The translations under genes were made by a program, and so were the position numbers. Under the pieces are notes generated by a model that worked only from the letters and a program-made list of their open reading frames with translations, ran no database searches and was not told where the DNA came from. Shown one piece after another: positions 1 through 13,872 of a DNA stretch of 64,000 bases. Origin of the DNA: Tanytarsus gracilentus (taxonomy: Eukaryota; Arthropoda; Insecta; Diptera; Chironomidae). Position 1 is the stretch's first letter. Each line of letters begins with the position of its first letter. The stretch lies in NCBI GenBank assembly GCA_038502055.1, contig JAXRKN010000044.1, positions 6,828,501-6,892,500 on the forward strand. Direction: 5' to 3'.

Positions 1-3000
1 GCCTTTTCAATGCCAGTCAAACAGTAGTCGGGTATAAAGTTGGGTATGAGTGAAAAGAGTCGATCCATTGACATGTCTATGTTGTATTCAATGTAGTACT
101 GCTGTGCTGCAATCATCGCCAAGTCTTCTTCTTTATCGCAACGATATTCACCAAATTTAACGCCTCGAACGACTTGCTGATAAATTAAATTTGTTGCCAC
201 TTGATCTTCTGTTGGGTCGTGCCATGGTGCAAAAATTTCCTTTCTGAAAAACAGCCGCCATGGTGCATTTCTCTCTAAAAATTAAAACTTTAGTAATGAA
301 ATTTTATTAAAGAATTAAAATTTTCACCTTGAGCTCCTTGTTCCTTCGCATATTGTTCACACTGAGAAATTGCATCCATAACATGATCACCGCCACTGCC
401 GAGCGATGAAACTTTATCAAATAGTGCAATGTAAAGTGAAAATCCAAATTGATCTTTGAGCTGTATTTTATCAGAAAGTTGATTGCAAAGCTCTCGAGCT
501 GTTGTTGCACTGTCAGCGAGAAGAGTTTTCGTGTTGCCGTCCATGAATGTGATTGGAAGCATAATTGGCTTTTTAGATTTCGTAGCTTGCAATTCGAGCC
601 ATGATGGTGGTTGATTTCTTGTGCCATTATTAAAAGTCCTCTTTAGTCTATCCTCACAATAAGGTGCATACCCCGGTGGACCTTCTCTAATGAACGATCT
701 CAAATAATTGACAAATTTTTCCGATGGTGCAAAGCAACCGACACAGAGCGATAACAATATCCAGCCTCTCGCGTGCGATGACTTTGACGGATTATTCGTT
801 AACTGCTTGCATATCTGGCAATAAACTTCATCTCGCAACTCCGCCCTCAAAATACCATGTCCAATTATGAAATGTAACTTCTCCAAATTGGACGTCGGCC
901 GAGACTCGAGCCATGACTGATAGGAATCGGCTGTGTATTCTTCATCTTGTAGCTTCTTTCTTACATCATCGCCGAGCTTATTTTTGCGTTTCAATGTGAG
1001 CGAGACTAATTTGTGACGAATTGAACGAGGCTTTTGCTTATTCGTAAAAGATTCCGGATCGAGACCCATCATTTGTGCCTCTTGAAACTCTTTGCTACGA
1101 ATGAAATTTCTTCCGAGTGTTGCAGTGACTTTGCTCATTACTGACGTGTTGTCTCGATCCATCGATTGATATCGTGGCTCTGGAAGATCGCCAGTAAATC
1201 TTAAGATTGTTATCCATAATGCTTGTGCCGCTAATTGGTCGCCTTGCGTTTGAAGGGGTAAGAGTGGATGCTTGAGTGGTTTTCGAGAATAATAGTGAGT
1301 GATGTTGCCCTGGAAGTAGGTGGCTGCGAATTTTTGGAATTTAAACTCTGATAAATCCTCATCGTCGTCCGATTGAACGTGCATTGGAGTAATTATGTCC
1401 TAAAATAAGAAAACATAAATTTTTAAAGTGTGCTCGACTGTCAATAAAACTCAACTTACATCATCATTTTTACCGGACGGCAGATCATTGAAAACGGAAG
1501 TTTCATGGCCGCCGTGTGGTGTTGGCGCTTCGCTACTCGAGTCCGGAAGAAAGTCAAACATTGCCTCGACTAATTTGCCATCGTCGACGGGTTCATCTTG
1601 CTTACGCGCCGCATCATTTATGATATTCTTCTTCACCTCAACTACTCGTCTTTCCTCCATCTCCGTTTCCATTTCTCGTCTTTCAATCTCATTTAATCGC
1701 TCCAAATAATTCTTCTCTGCAATCTCTTTAGCACGTTTATTGCCCTGATGCTTTAATTCTTCCTCCTCCTTCATTCTCAATCGCACCGCGTCACGATGCC
1801 TTCGATATTCGAGCTTAAGTTTCTGATAGCGTTGCATGGCAATTAGTCTCCTCATGTGTGCCTGAATTTTGACTATAGCCCACATCTTGTGTCCATATTC
1901 GCGACGGGTGAGATAACCACGCATGTGTGCTTGCAGACCAACAATGTGACCACGCAAATGTCTAAAGCGATGACTCAAAATTCTCGATCGAATTAACGCT
2001 TGCAGACGATTGTAGCCAACTTTCATCTTCTGATATCTTTTCTTTTGTGCATAACCTTTCCAATATTTTTGAATGATGACTGCAGATGCGCGCATTTTTA
2101 AGAAGCGACGTCGATAAACCCATCCACGAATGGATCGTTGAAGAATGAGAATTTTTCGGGTGAGGACTCGTTCGCGTTCTTGCTCGAGAAACAAGTCGTG
2201 GGCATCTTTGAGAAAGACTTTTGTGTGGCCAAGTTGATAGTCGGTGCGACCCAAAACTTGAGCACATATTCTTGCGGTTTGAGCACGACAATCGGTTTTG
2301 TGTGCGGGTGGAACGCCACTTATGAGAAAACGATAGCGTTCGACAAAATCCCTGGATTAAAAATTTATTAGTGATTGACTTTAATTACAATAAAATATTT
2401 TACCTAAAATTATGTCTAATCGGATATCCAGCTCTTCTTATTCGAATTGTTTCCATCATTCCTGAATATCTCAACTGTCGACAGCATAAATTTCTATCAA
2501 ACATCATCGGTTTCTTGATCTCATTGGGTTTAATGCATCGAATGAAGAAGGGCTGACATGTCGAGAGGGTTTTCATGAGTGAATCGAGACTCTTTTTAAA
2601 TTGAGTCGATAGCGTTGGCGTTCGCTTCCTCGTCTCCGCTCCCATTCCAATATCATTGGCGAAAATAAGCTGCAAAAATTTACTCGATGACGTGGCTATA
2701 AGTTGAAGTATGTCGGGACTGAAAGTGTCTCGATTCTTTTCGAGGAAGCCGCGTGTATCGTAGAACACAACACCAGCGAAATGATTGAGGCCAAAGCTTG
2801 TATTAATGTCGGATTTGGGTTTCAAATAATTTCGATGCACGCCGTGTGTTTTGTGGAGTTTAGCGAGCATGGTTTGATCTGTGCCACGAGGAAATTTACT
2901 TTCTTCATCAATGAGTGCCATTATGTTGAGCTGCTTGATTGCTATCAGGTCGAGAGCGTCTTGATTGTCGACAAATTCAATGTGCTGCCAGTTAATTGCC

Positions 3001-5546
3001 TCATGATTGTACTCTTCCTGCTCGAGCTTAAAAATATGCTGAACAAAGAACTGTTGGAGATTCTCGTTGGCGTAATTGATGCAAAACTGGATGGGTGGTA
3101 AATTTAATTAATTAGCTTTTTGTTTAGAGATCTCTTTAGCTTGATAAAAATTAATAATTTTATTATGATGGATTATGATGGTGGAAATTAAAGAGATGCT
3201 TGAAATTCAAATTTACGATGGTGAGAATAAATTTATTTGCAAACAGAGTCAAATCAATTTTACCTGCTCAAAACTGTTATGACGAAAGTTTTCGAATCCA
3301 AAAATATCCAGCACTCCTATCGCCGATCTCATTGTGGTTTTTGGCTTGTAAATTGCATTGTTAATTTTCTTTACTATCAGCACAAACATTCGTCCATAAA
3401 CGCCTTTTACGAACGCATCACGTACATCAATGGACTGTTCTTTCGATAGAGTTGAAATAACGGTTTCGCCATGTGCCAAGAATGTCTTGCGAGTCAATGC
3501 ATTAATGAACGCTTGTATTGGAAGCTCGAGAAGATTTGCGACTCGTTTTACGTTCGCTTGATCGGGTATTTCCGTAGCGTCGAGATTATCGATTGTTATT
3601 GCTTTATAATTTATGTTGCCAGCATGAAGAAGCGCTGCGAGTACTTTGAAAACCTCCCAAATCTCTTGATCAGAAAAACACAAAACTTTCAATGCTGATC
3701 GAATGTCTGCGAATTCAGCAATATCATCGCGTCCGTCACATGTCACACAGCCACCGCGAGTAAGATAGCTGTAATCTTTCGCACTGCCAAGTTCAAGTTT
3801 TCTCTTCTCGTCCGACGAAAGACCCGCAAGAATGCAGTAGAAAATGTGATAATTCCTCTCGTCGGGATTCTGTGAAACAATTCGAGATTTTTCGAGGAGA
3901 TATTGCTCAATTTTGGCTCCCTCGATAATGCCATTACGATTAAAGTGAATATCAATGTACTTTCCAAATCTCGACGAATTATCATTTCGAACAGTTTTGG
4001 CATTACCGAACGCCTCGAGAATCGGATTTGCTTCGAGAATTTGCTGCTCAATCCACGAGTGCTTTCCACTTATCGCCGCCAAATATTGCAGAATTAACTT
4101 TGTGCTCTCTGTTTTGCCCGCACCCGATTCGCCACTTATGACAATACATTGATCTTGACAAAAGCGCTTCATGTTTGCATAAGAATTATCGCCAATGGCA
4201 AAAATGTGCGGTGGAAGTTCACCGATTTTACGTTCTTTGTAAATTTTAATTTGTTCGCCGGTGTAAATTGGTAGAATTTGATATGGATTAACTGCAACTA
4301 AAATTGATCCCGTATAAGTCTGCGAGAAAAAAAAGAAGAAGATTAAAGTCAAATTAGTGTCGAGTTTCTAAATTAACTCACGTAAATTAAATTATCATTG
4401 TAGCGGATTAAGAGATTTCGCAATATTCCAGCTTCGTGAAGATCGCCGAGTGAAATCATATCTTCAACACCCTGAACCGAGGACGCGTGCATCGCCTTAA
4501 TTCTTCTCTCAGGCGGCAGCCATTGCTCAACATTATCGTCATCTTTGACTTGTATGCGTCTGCCCTCGGCCGAAATGACCCGTGCACCGATCGCGACATC
4601 AAACTCATGTCCGGTCACTGGCTCAATCCAAATGTAATCGCTAGAGAAAAAGAAAATTTTAAATTTTATGCAAAGTTCCACGCTGAGTTTTATGGTAAAA
4701 TTGACTATGTTCATTTTTTTTGGAAGCTCGCATCGAAAAAAGAGAATACAAATTCCATTATTCAGCGAATGGAACCGTTTCCGTTTTTGTTATAGTTCAA
4801 AATTTTAAACAATGTTGTGAAGGCCCACAGAAATGAGTCACACGTATTATTAAAGGCATGTGTGTGCAAGGGGGGACTGAGAGAGTTCTTTGGAATTTTT
4901 AATCTAACTGTGTTGAATCTCACTACAGTGCTTAACACTTGACCTAACTTCTCAGTGCTGAGGTTAAATATTTGTGTTTTTAGAAATGTTTTTGAAAAAT
5001 TCTAGCAATTTTTTTTGAAGGACGATAGCACCAGAGAATTGATGCAAATTTAAGGTTGGCATTTTGTTAAAATGTGAGAAAGCGTCAATGAAAAAGGTCA
5101 CATTTTAATTTATTTCTTTTCCAAGAGAAAGACCGTCGCAAATTGTGGGAAAAATCTTGAGTTGGTGAAAGCATTTTTTAATAACTTTAATTGTTTGCTG
5201 TCGAGGTGCTAATGAATGTCATGTGTATAATTTTGTACTTTATTGTAATGATAAGACAAGCTTTTTTCCAGCTTTTTTAACATTCTCTAAACAATTTTGT
5301 TGTAAATTTTAGTTAATTTTAATGGTTATAAGGGGACTGTAAAATGAGTCTATAAAAATTAAAATTACATAAATTTAAATTTTTTAATAAAAATTAGACA
5401 GTTAAAAATTTTAATTTATAACTCAAAAAATTGAATTTTTGAAATAATCAAATCACTAAAATAATTATTGATTATCAAAAAATTTCAATCTCATAAATTT
5501 AAAATACTTCAAAGTGTTTAACTCACCCTCTCGTTACTAGCACCAT
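1..5546 (-). CDS. ck: Myosin VIIa (crinkled-type unconventional myosin), 3' end outside window
   Basis: Actin-based motor of microvilli, bristles and sensory cells. Coding exons (minus, 5' to 3'): 5527-5546, 4382-4640, 3264-4319, 2404-3086, 1460-2351, 328-1399 and 1-274; all introns are GT-AG and phases agree. About 1418 residues are present of a family length near 2170. Motor domain: P-loop GESGAGKT about 156-163, switch I NDNSSRFGK about 205-213, switch II DIFGFENF about 431-438. The exon at 1460-2351 encodes about five IQ motifs (for example IIQKYWKGYAQKKRY) and then a charged helix rich in E/R/K. The exon at 328-1399 encodes the first MyTH4 domain and the start of the first FERM domain, which continues to position 1. 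The start is chosen because the 20-nt exon reads MVLVTR plus a split Gly, leading into DYIWIEP, the usual N-terminus of the family. The second MyTH4-FERM tail should lie left of the window. Identity is recognised from recalled family sequence. Confidence 0.95.
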
Positions 5547-8500
5547 TTTGATGGATTTATTTTAATTCCTTATGAGTCGTCAAATATCCAAAAAATAATC
5601 CTTTAGGAGAAATAAATTTTTTCATCAAATTCACTTTCAACATTTTTCTCTTCATTAAAAAAATTTAAATTCAATTGCTGGCTTAAAGTTCTAGTTCACA
5701 TCATTTTTCACTTTTTTTTCTTGTTTCTCTTTCAATTTTAATTTGAATAAAAAATTCAGTTGCACTATACATTTTTTCACATAACAATTCAAAGCATTTT
5801 TTGCTTCACACACTTACAGAAAATTGTAATCATATGATTTTCCATTTCATAGTTGGGGGAGGAGAAAGAAGATGGTTGAATGGATTTTAACTGCTAGGTT
5901 TACTCATTATATTTTCTTTAAGCGTCTCAATAGTAATTTAATAAGACTCGGATGAAAAAAAGTTCATAAAATTTTTCCACGTGATCAATAAAATTATTAT
6001 CACATAAAAATTAGTTTTTTAACATAACAATTTGTTCCATAACAGTAAATATTTAATCAATTACCCCAATTTAGCTTTCCCGAGACACGATTAACCAAAT
6101 TTATTAGGTGAAAGGCCGCCTCATGCTCATCTTCGCATTATAACAATTGAAATAATTCGCATATAAGCACTTTCATCGATAATAGACTCACTGTCTGTCA
6201 GAGCTTTCGCATTAGCGCCTTTGGGCATTAAACAGTTCTCTCTATTCAGTAATTTAATTCACATACAAAGAAGAAGAGATCGAGATCGCTACAATTATGA
6301 TAAAAATCTGTTAAATAGCCACACACATTATGAGCCAGTCTCTCTCACACGTATACCATAGACGTACGTGAGATCATCGCTTAATTAAGTCTTCCCGTTT
6401 TTAACACGTTTAGGAAAATTATAAGTCGTCGCTGTAGCGGTTAAAAAGCGACACAGACAACAAAAAATTGCGCAATTGGACAAAATTAAAGAAAATTCTC
6501 ATACGCTATTAATGTTGAGGCTTTCACTCATCTGCTGCTGCTTGAAGGTTGATGATGTGTTAAAGTAAATGCCAACAACAAAGTTTCTCTCGCGATGAAA
6601 AAATTCTTGAAATTATGGCAAGAATAAAAAAGAAGAATTCTTCCAGTGATTTTCTCTCTCTCACTTATTTATTCCGTTTTCTCTCTCGATCGAGAGCATA
6701 ACATTGATTTCTTCTTACATTTTTTATATTAAAGCAACACATCTTTGTTGATGGAAGAAGTTATCAAGAGTAAAAGAAAATCCTGTATATATGACACATA
6801 GCACAGAAAAATGGATTCATTGAACTCTCTGGTCGATGTTGTTGTTGTTGTGTAAGCCTTTTTTGCGACATTCCTGCACATTCACATTTTACGATTTAAT
6901 AATTTCTTAGAAATGTTGTGAGAAAATAATTGTTAAAATATTAAGAACGAAAATTTTAGCAACTTTTTCCAGCTTTCTTCGATTTCATGATTAACAAATT
7001 AACGCCTTACAAAAAATATCGAAAGAATTCCACTTGACAAAATGTTTGCATTAATCACTTTTAATTCCTTTGAAGGTATTTTGTGATAAAAAGCCGAGTT
7101 GAATGACATAATCGCAATTGGTCGAGTCTAAAATTAAAGGCCATTGTGTACATGGCGTCATAATCAATCCATCAACTGTTTCATAGCTGATAAGAAACAT
7201 AAATTTTTTCAAATATTATTAGAATGATATCTCATTGTTGAATAGCTTGATAATTAATTGTTGTACTTCTAAATTTTCCACTGTGAGCGACTACCTCGTG
7301 AAGGTCGTCTCTTATCATACGTGCGCTCATGTAATTGTGACTTAAATTAGCTTTTTTCATACATGTTTCAGACGTTCAGATATCAAAAAATGTATGAGTG
7401 CCGCCTAACTGTAGTATTTTTTTTATTGTTATCAGTCAGAAGCTATGAAGACAACAAATGAAATAATTAGGTAGAGCTAAAATTTGGTTACATTTTCTTC
7501 ATTTTGCTAAAAATCGTGAAGAAAAAATATGTAATTTGTCCGGGGAATTTGCCCACGGATTTAATGCCCCATTTTTGAAATTTTGCCCTCATTTGACCAT
7601 GGACAAATTGACCCTATATTTTTTGCCCACAGACAATTTGCCCATAAATTATTTAATTGAAAATTAATTTTTTAATATTTTTTTTTAAAATTTTTACACT
7701 AATTTTCTATGGTATACTTAAAGAGAAAAAGATTTTTAATTTTCCCTATTGACTTCTTGGGTATCCATACTAAAAAATTTTAACTGAAAGTGATACAAAA
7801 CACATGAAATGAGGTTCTTCTAAATCCGAAATAAAATTTCTAAAACTATTAAATGAGAGTAAGTTTTGAATTTTTTTTCTTTTAGTATTAAGCACTTCCT
7901 GCAGATAAAAAAATTTCTATGTTTTGAAAATTGTTTGTTTTCATCTAAAATGAAAAAGTCAGATTTTTATCTTGAAAAAATCAAAAGTTATTGAAAATAA
8001 AAATACCTCTCTGGAATTTTAAATTTTTCAAAATTTTAAGATTTTTTTGTTGGATCATACTATGAATGATCATATTTCATGTGATATAATAGATGATAAA
8101 CGTTCTATTAAGAAAAGATCAACATGGTTTTCGTTAGTGTAAAAATATGAGAAAAAGAAAAAATGCAAGAGTAATCTAAAAATTTTTCGTATTGACCAAC
8201 AAAAACTTTAAATTACTTTAATTAAGTTTATATTTTGACAAAAAAATAATCATGGGCAATTTGTCCATGGGCAAAAAATATAGGGTCAATTTGTCCTGGG
8301 CAATTTGCCCACAGTATTGCCCATGCCCACATATTTTGCAAATTTTGCCCTCATTTGACCATGGACAAATTGACCCTATATTTTTTGCCCTTGCCCCACA
8401 GATTTTGGGTGTGGTCAAAATGTCACAGGGGCAAAATGTCACAGAGTCCTAAAATTTGAGTGACTTCAAAATAAAGAATTTTAATGATTTATTTAAAAAT

Positions 8501-11145
8501 CTAAATAATTAATAATTTTAAAAAATTCTTTTGATTGCTTTTTAATCGACCAATTTAGCTACACATTGAAAAATATTTTTCTCTCTCTTGATCAGCGCAA
8601 CAGTAATGCAACGCATGAAGAATTGTTCAAATAGAATTGGACATGATTGCACAGTTACTGTTGTATGCGTTCATTATCTCTCTCTCGACTTTATACATAG
8701 TTCTGCCGTGAGTCCATAAACCATAAAGAATTGAATAAAAATCGAAATAAAAAATAGCTGAGAAAATGAATAAAGAAGTGAGTAATAAAAAAATTTTAAA
8801 TTTCCATGAAGGGCAGCCGAATGATTATGTAATGAAAAATATTGCGTAGGAAAGCGGGTTTCGTGAGGAAAATTCTCATTTTAATTAAATATTATTAAAG
8901 ATAAGAATGTTTAACTTTAATTGGGTTTGCATGACAAATGCCGCTTAATTTGAAGGCTTTTATGAATTAATTTAAATAAACATCCTTGACTGGTTGCAAA
9001 AATTGCAAAATTTACGAAAAAGTTGTGGGTCTAAAAACCCGATTTGAAATCTAAATCTGTAGAGTCTAGAGTCAATAAATCTGACTCAATATGAAGAAAA
9101 TGAGATCAACCTACACTAGAAATTTTTCATCTTCAATCACTGTAAAAAATCAATTTCTATTCCACATTACATAATTTTACCATAAATCGCTCTCCAATCA
9201 TATCGCACATGACTAATAACAATAAATAAGCGTATTATAGAAGAATAAAAGAGTTCATATCACACAATATTGCTTCAACTCATTTTTATGTACACCACGC
9301 ATGCAGAAAAGCACTGAAGGAATACGAGAGAAATATGTGGAAACAAATTAAAATGAAATTCTCATTCTTTATGCACAACATTTTGATCTCATGTGTTGGG
9401 AGTGCGCAACAATATAGTTTAATATCTAGGGATGATCATTTAAGTGTTAATTGATTAAAAAAATTGAACTTTTAATGGCAAAATAATTGTGAAAACATAT
9501 TTTAAAATTTCACTTTCAAGTTAGACATTTTATTTTAATTCATGGTAAGCGTAATCAACGAAAATTCCCCCAGTTAAAACACACTCACAGTTTCACATTA
9601 AATGAGTGAGAAGAGGTTCAAAAAAACTCGGTTTTGCCTGCGATCTCTTTCGACCGTAACGGATAACGTGAGTTTTTAGTCCATGCTTCCCGATACACAA
9701 TACATATTGCGAAAAATCATAGACTACTCATTTAAATTTACAAACACAATAAATATTGAGTTTGCGAGCATAAAAAATTATGCGATGAAGATTTTCACCA
9801 TATGAGCTAAAGAAGCGATCGAGTGCGAAATGTAGGGATCGTGAGTCAATAACGTCACACTTGAAAAATTTATGCATTTTTGCTGTTGATTAAAAAACTT
9901 GAAATACACAAAAGCGAGTAATTAGTTTTTTTTGGTGGTGTCAATAGCGATCAAGCCTCAATCAAAAGTTTTCATTTTTTATGTTCGCTACATGACACGC
10001 TCAAAAGTTTGAAACAATTAAAAACTTATTAAATCGCGCGACATACGAAAAAAAAATAGAAATTTTTAATTTTTATCTATTTTCTCATTGTTAGCTTTTT
10101 ATGTCATCATCGTCAAGGAGAGAAAAAAAGTTATAAAAATTTATCTTGTCGTCGAGTGTATTGGAGATTCTTGTGGTAAATAAAAAAAAATTGCTTATGA
10201 GCAGAAGAACCAGAAACGAACGGTATAATTAACTCTTTTTTGTTCACTCAACTCTTTTATTTTTCTCTTCTCTCACTCGCACTACGCTATGCCTTTTCAA
10301 TTCATTCTCTATCGGTTTACTTTTCATGTGTGTACATCGTGTCTTAAGACGACTAGCGTAATTCACATTTTTTGGACAATACCTTTTAGTTCTTGTGAAT
10401 CGAGACCAGAGGGTGACGGAAATAATTAAGGTGATTCTTTTGTAATTTGTTAATTAGTTTTTGACTCTGATTTAGTAAATGATTTTTTTTTAAATTTGTT
10501 TTATTAAATTTTAATTTTTTTTTAAATTTCACAGTTTAATATCCATATGAGGTTCAAGTCTTCAATTTAACTTTTTGATATCTCTATTTTTAATCCAATT
10601 ATCACATCATTTTTTAAATATGCCAATTTTTCAGCAGCACTTCATCCAGTGGCACCCTCTTGGGCTCGTGAATGATTCTTATTATTTTTCATTCTTTTGG
10701 ATTCTTTGCACACTCACAATATAATAATAATTACGTTGATTATGGGGCTTCCACAGTCAACAATTTTCAACTCCAAATTGATTTTGATATGAACTACTTA
10801 ATCAACTATTGATGAGTCGATGAGAACTTTAAGTCAGCCAATTTACTTTTTAATTATATTTTTTTTTATTGAATTGCAGAATTTTTTTATTTAATCCACT
10901 TACATCAGCACTTGAATAGCATTCGAATCGAGTTGGAAAAATGTGCCGTTAATTTTATATTTTTTTCTTACACTACCACCTCACACACACACAAACTCAT
11001 GCGATCATTCTACAGGAATTTTTATCCTTTTTCACATAAAATTATGCTTATTAGATGCATCTGACTACGGAATGCTTAATTATCAACTAAATTTATTCCT
11101 AATTTGTTTACTTTCAGCACAATTTAAACTTTAACTTTTGCTCAC
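5547..11145 (-). other. Noncoding DNA, probable myosin VIIa 5' leader intron
   Basis: No coding exon with family-like sequence is visible on either strand. The stretch is AT-rich, with scattered CTCTCTC/GAGAGAG motifs (for example around 6650-6690), short GTT runs near 6837 and one foldback repeat listed separately. If the promoter at 11207 is correct, this is intron plus a short 5' UTR, and it may hold enhancers; none can be named from sequence alone. Confidence 0.5.
7540..8450. repeat. Foldback-type repeat with direct and inverted copies
   Basis: A 51-bp block occurs identically at 7578-7628 and 8340-8390 (direct copies). A 28-bp part of it (7601-7628) also occurs perfectly inverted at 8269-8296. 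All copies lie in a series of related GGGCAA/TTGCCC phrases; the right end adds two copies of a GGGCAAAATGTCACAG-like phrase. The roughly 600 bp between the blocks are AT-rich with no ORF of note. This fits a nonautonomous DNA element with subterminal repeats. Target-site duplications could not be recognised, so the exact ends are uncertain. Confidence 0.6.
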
Positions 11146-11207
11146 TAATTAAGCCGTCGCAGAGCAAAATGGATTCGACCGTTCAAGTAAAAGAGCTCTC
11201 CGAAACT
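11146..11207 (-). promoter_or_regulatory. ck: Probable myosin VIIa core promoter and noncoding first exon
   Basis: On the minus strand an initiator TCAGTTT puts +1 at 11207. Exactly at +28 to +33 is GGTCGA, a full match to the downstream promoter element consensus RGWYV. A good donor (A then GTGAGC) at 11145 would end a 62-nt noncoding exon. The next minus-strand start codon downstream is that of myosin VIIa at 5546, so this is its likely promoter, with a roughly 5.5-kb intron between. The acceptor in front of the start codon is not settled; CCTAAAG near 5604 and CATAAG nearer the ATG are candidates. Confidence 0.5.
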
Positions 11208-13689
11208 GACTAGAAAAATGTTATGCTCTGCATTTTGTGAAATTTTTCCAACCCGCTCGTTCTGGAAGGCTTACGCTCTCGCGGCATCGATAACTTTGTG
11301 GATGTAGTAGAGTAAAACGCCGACATAACACAATCGCAGGTTGAGAAAGCAAAACAAAAACACAGGTGAAGAACATAATCAACATGTGGCTCGACAACAA
11401 CGTGCTCAACGAATACAGACATAAATTTTATTTCTTTCTGTTACGTTCTACGTATTTTTTTAGGAAAATAAAATGTTGAGTTTATGGAAGTTAAAGAACC
11501 AGATTCCAATTTTTCAAGGCATGGAAACAAAAGGAGCATTTAATTTTTAAACTTAATAATTAAAGTTTTAACAGAAATTTTTTTATTTGAGTTCTTCAAT
11601 GAATGGATTTTTTGAAATTATTGAACTAAAATTAACTTAGAATTAAAATATGTTAAAAAACCTAAAAAATTGTCTCACGAACCTCAAAATTCAAATTTTT
11701 AACGGCCTGTTGAAAAATTCAAAATTTTAACGGATTAATGAAAAATTAAATTTCTCTGAATCTAATGAAAAATTTAATTTAAAAAACTGTAAATTAAATT
11801 CGCAAAGGTCTTATTGGATGTCAGAATCAATCAATTAAATTCTGCATTTCATACTTGATGACAATTTTGTCATTTTTCTTTTTATTTTCAAACCACTTTA
11901 ATCTAGAGATTTATTTTAATACACGTAGAATTAAGATACCTTACATGACCGTAATTTTTATTTGAAAGTTTTCGAATTTCTCTATTTAGCCCTTCGGAAA
12001 AGTGATCCATCGTGTTTGAAATTGGATCACTAACGTATAATATAATTCGACGCGTATTTTAATAAATTAATTAAGCTCAAAATAATTCTTCTGGGAACTG
12101 TCAAAGTCATATATTTCTTCAAATTGCACAAAGAACCGTTTACTAAACGGAAATTCCATTAAATAAATAATTGGTCAATTGACTTTCGCAGAAAAATATC
12201 TCAAGTGTCATCGAACACGGCAAAACGTTCAACAAACACTCTTGCCTAAATAAATTAATCGTTCGTTTCGGAGGTAATCGAAAATGAAGAATCACTTTAT
12301 TAAATTTGAATATTTTTTTTCTTATTTTAAGTTCTGGCGATTCCGTGTCTAGAGCATATATGCGGATGAATCATACAATTTAGAAATCAGAACCTGTTAA
12401 CAACGGAGCCGGAGAAAAAAAAATATTTAAGTTTGTTCAAAGGTGTTTACTCAAAATTCAAATGTAATGGGAGGATTAAATTTTTTTCTTCTAAAGATTA
12501 TTTATAGAAACGAGGTGACTAGAAAAATTTAAATTTATTGCCAGGTACGTTAAAATTTTTACAAAATTCTTCATCATAATTATCTCACAGTGAATCACAT
12601 TAAAATAAAATATATCACATTTTTAAAGATTATTTTTTAAAACAAAACATTTTTTATTGTTTCACAAATATCTAAAGCTTCGATAGCACACCCCCAAATT
12701 TTAATATGAGAAGATGCGCAAGCGAGACCAGATGTCTAGAGGAAAATTTCACGCTTGTGGTATTTTTTTTGTAAAGAAGCAATATCAAATTGCAAACGAT
12801 CTTTTTAAGCTTTATTTATGGAAAATCTAGTTTTATAATTCATAAAATGATAGAAAAAAAAGTTTTAGAATATTCAGCTGATGTCTGAATCACTTTTAGA
12901 ATTTTTTCTCTCTTCCTTTTTTTTGTGATCTCATCGAAATGCAAAGTATCGTGAGAGTGCTGCATATCATTATCAAAACACCATACGCTAAAGCGCGCGT
13001 TCAATAAATTTCGATTAACCTAAACTTGTGAACATCAATGTGTTATGAGATTATTTATATCTTAATTATTCAAATCGCCTTTTGCTGTTCACATATTGCA
13101 TTAATGGCCATTATTATCTGCCTTTTATTGAATCATGCTAATAAGATACTTCGCACTTATGTGCGAGGCGCTACCAGCATAGAAATATATTTTTTGTTTG
13201 ACGATGAATCAGCTAAAAATTTCAAGGGATTTCGTGATTTTTTTGAAAAATAAATAAGTTACAAAAACTAGCTGAAATTTTTGAAATTAAATTTTTATCT
13301 GAATTTATATTTTTTAATTAAAGTTTCACCACCTTGGCCAGTAAATGATATCCAAAAAAAATCTTCTTGTTTGCCCGATGATTCATATTTGAACTCGCAA
13401 AAAAAAACGAATGACCACCAGCAAAAAAAACAAGATAATCGAAAGAAATATAAACCAGCTATTAATGTAACAAATCGCTAACATCGAATATAAAAATTAA
13501 ATTTATGAGAAGAATCATTCTAGACATCGTGGCTGGATCTTCGTCACTGATGATTTTCTCTCAAACACATGAAATGTGAGAACAAAATAATTTGTTTAAT
13601 TTTTAAAAAATGAATTAATTAAAAACATTTTCATTAATGATTTATATCGATCGACACGTGTTATAGAGCAAAAAATTTTAAGATAAACT
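11208..13689. other. Intergenic DNA between divergent myosin VIIa and peritrophin promoters
   Basis: No convincing exon on either strand. Short ORFs (11210-11422, 13038-13253, 13281-13481) have no recognisable domain and low complexity. The segment separates two divergent transcription units and probably holds their regulatory DNA. Confidence 0.45.
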
Positions 13690-13872
13690 CTCTCGCAAAA
13701 ATTTAAATTTTCAAAATATCTCTCTCAAATTATTTTCGCTCTCACGATTTCTGTATGAATCCTTAAAGCTTCTTGGCCATTTTTCTCTCTCACTCTCTCG
13801 CCAAAAAATTTTCTCTCGCGTTTATGATATAAATTTAAAGACATGCGATCGATCGATGAAGCTTCATTTTCA
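13690..13872 (+). promoter_or_regulatory. GAGA-rich promoter region and initiator of the peritrophin gene
   Basis: Several CTCTCTC/CTCTCGC motifs (GAGA-factor-like) cluster between about 13690 and 13830, followed by an initiator TTCAGTTG with +1 at about 13872. No TATA box or matching DPE is seen. The leader would run from about 13872 toward the coding start at 14208. A possible acceptor TTATTATTAG near 14183 suggests a spliced leader, but its donor is unresolved. Confidence 0.35.

Noticed and set aside
8218..8452. Overlapping ORFs of 66-74 codons on both strands
   Set aside because: They lie wholly in the foldback repeat and mirror each other; open only because the repeat lacks stops.
11210..11422. 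Two overlapping minus-strand ORFs of 62-70 codons
   Set aside because: They sit just upstream of the predicted transcription start and have no family-like sequence or splice partner.
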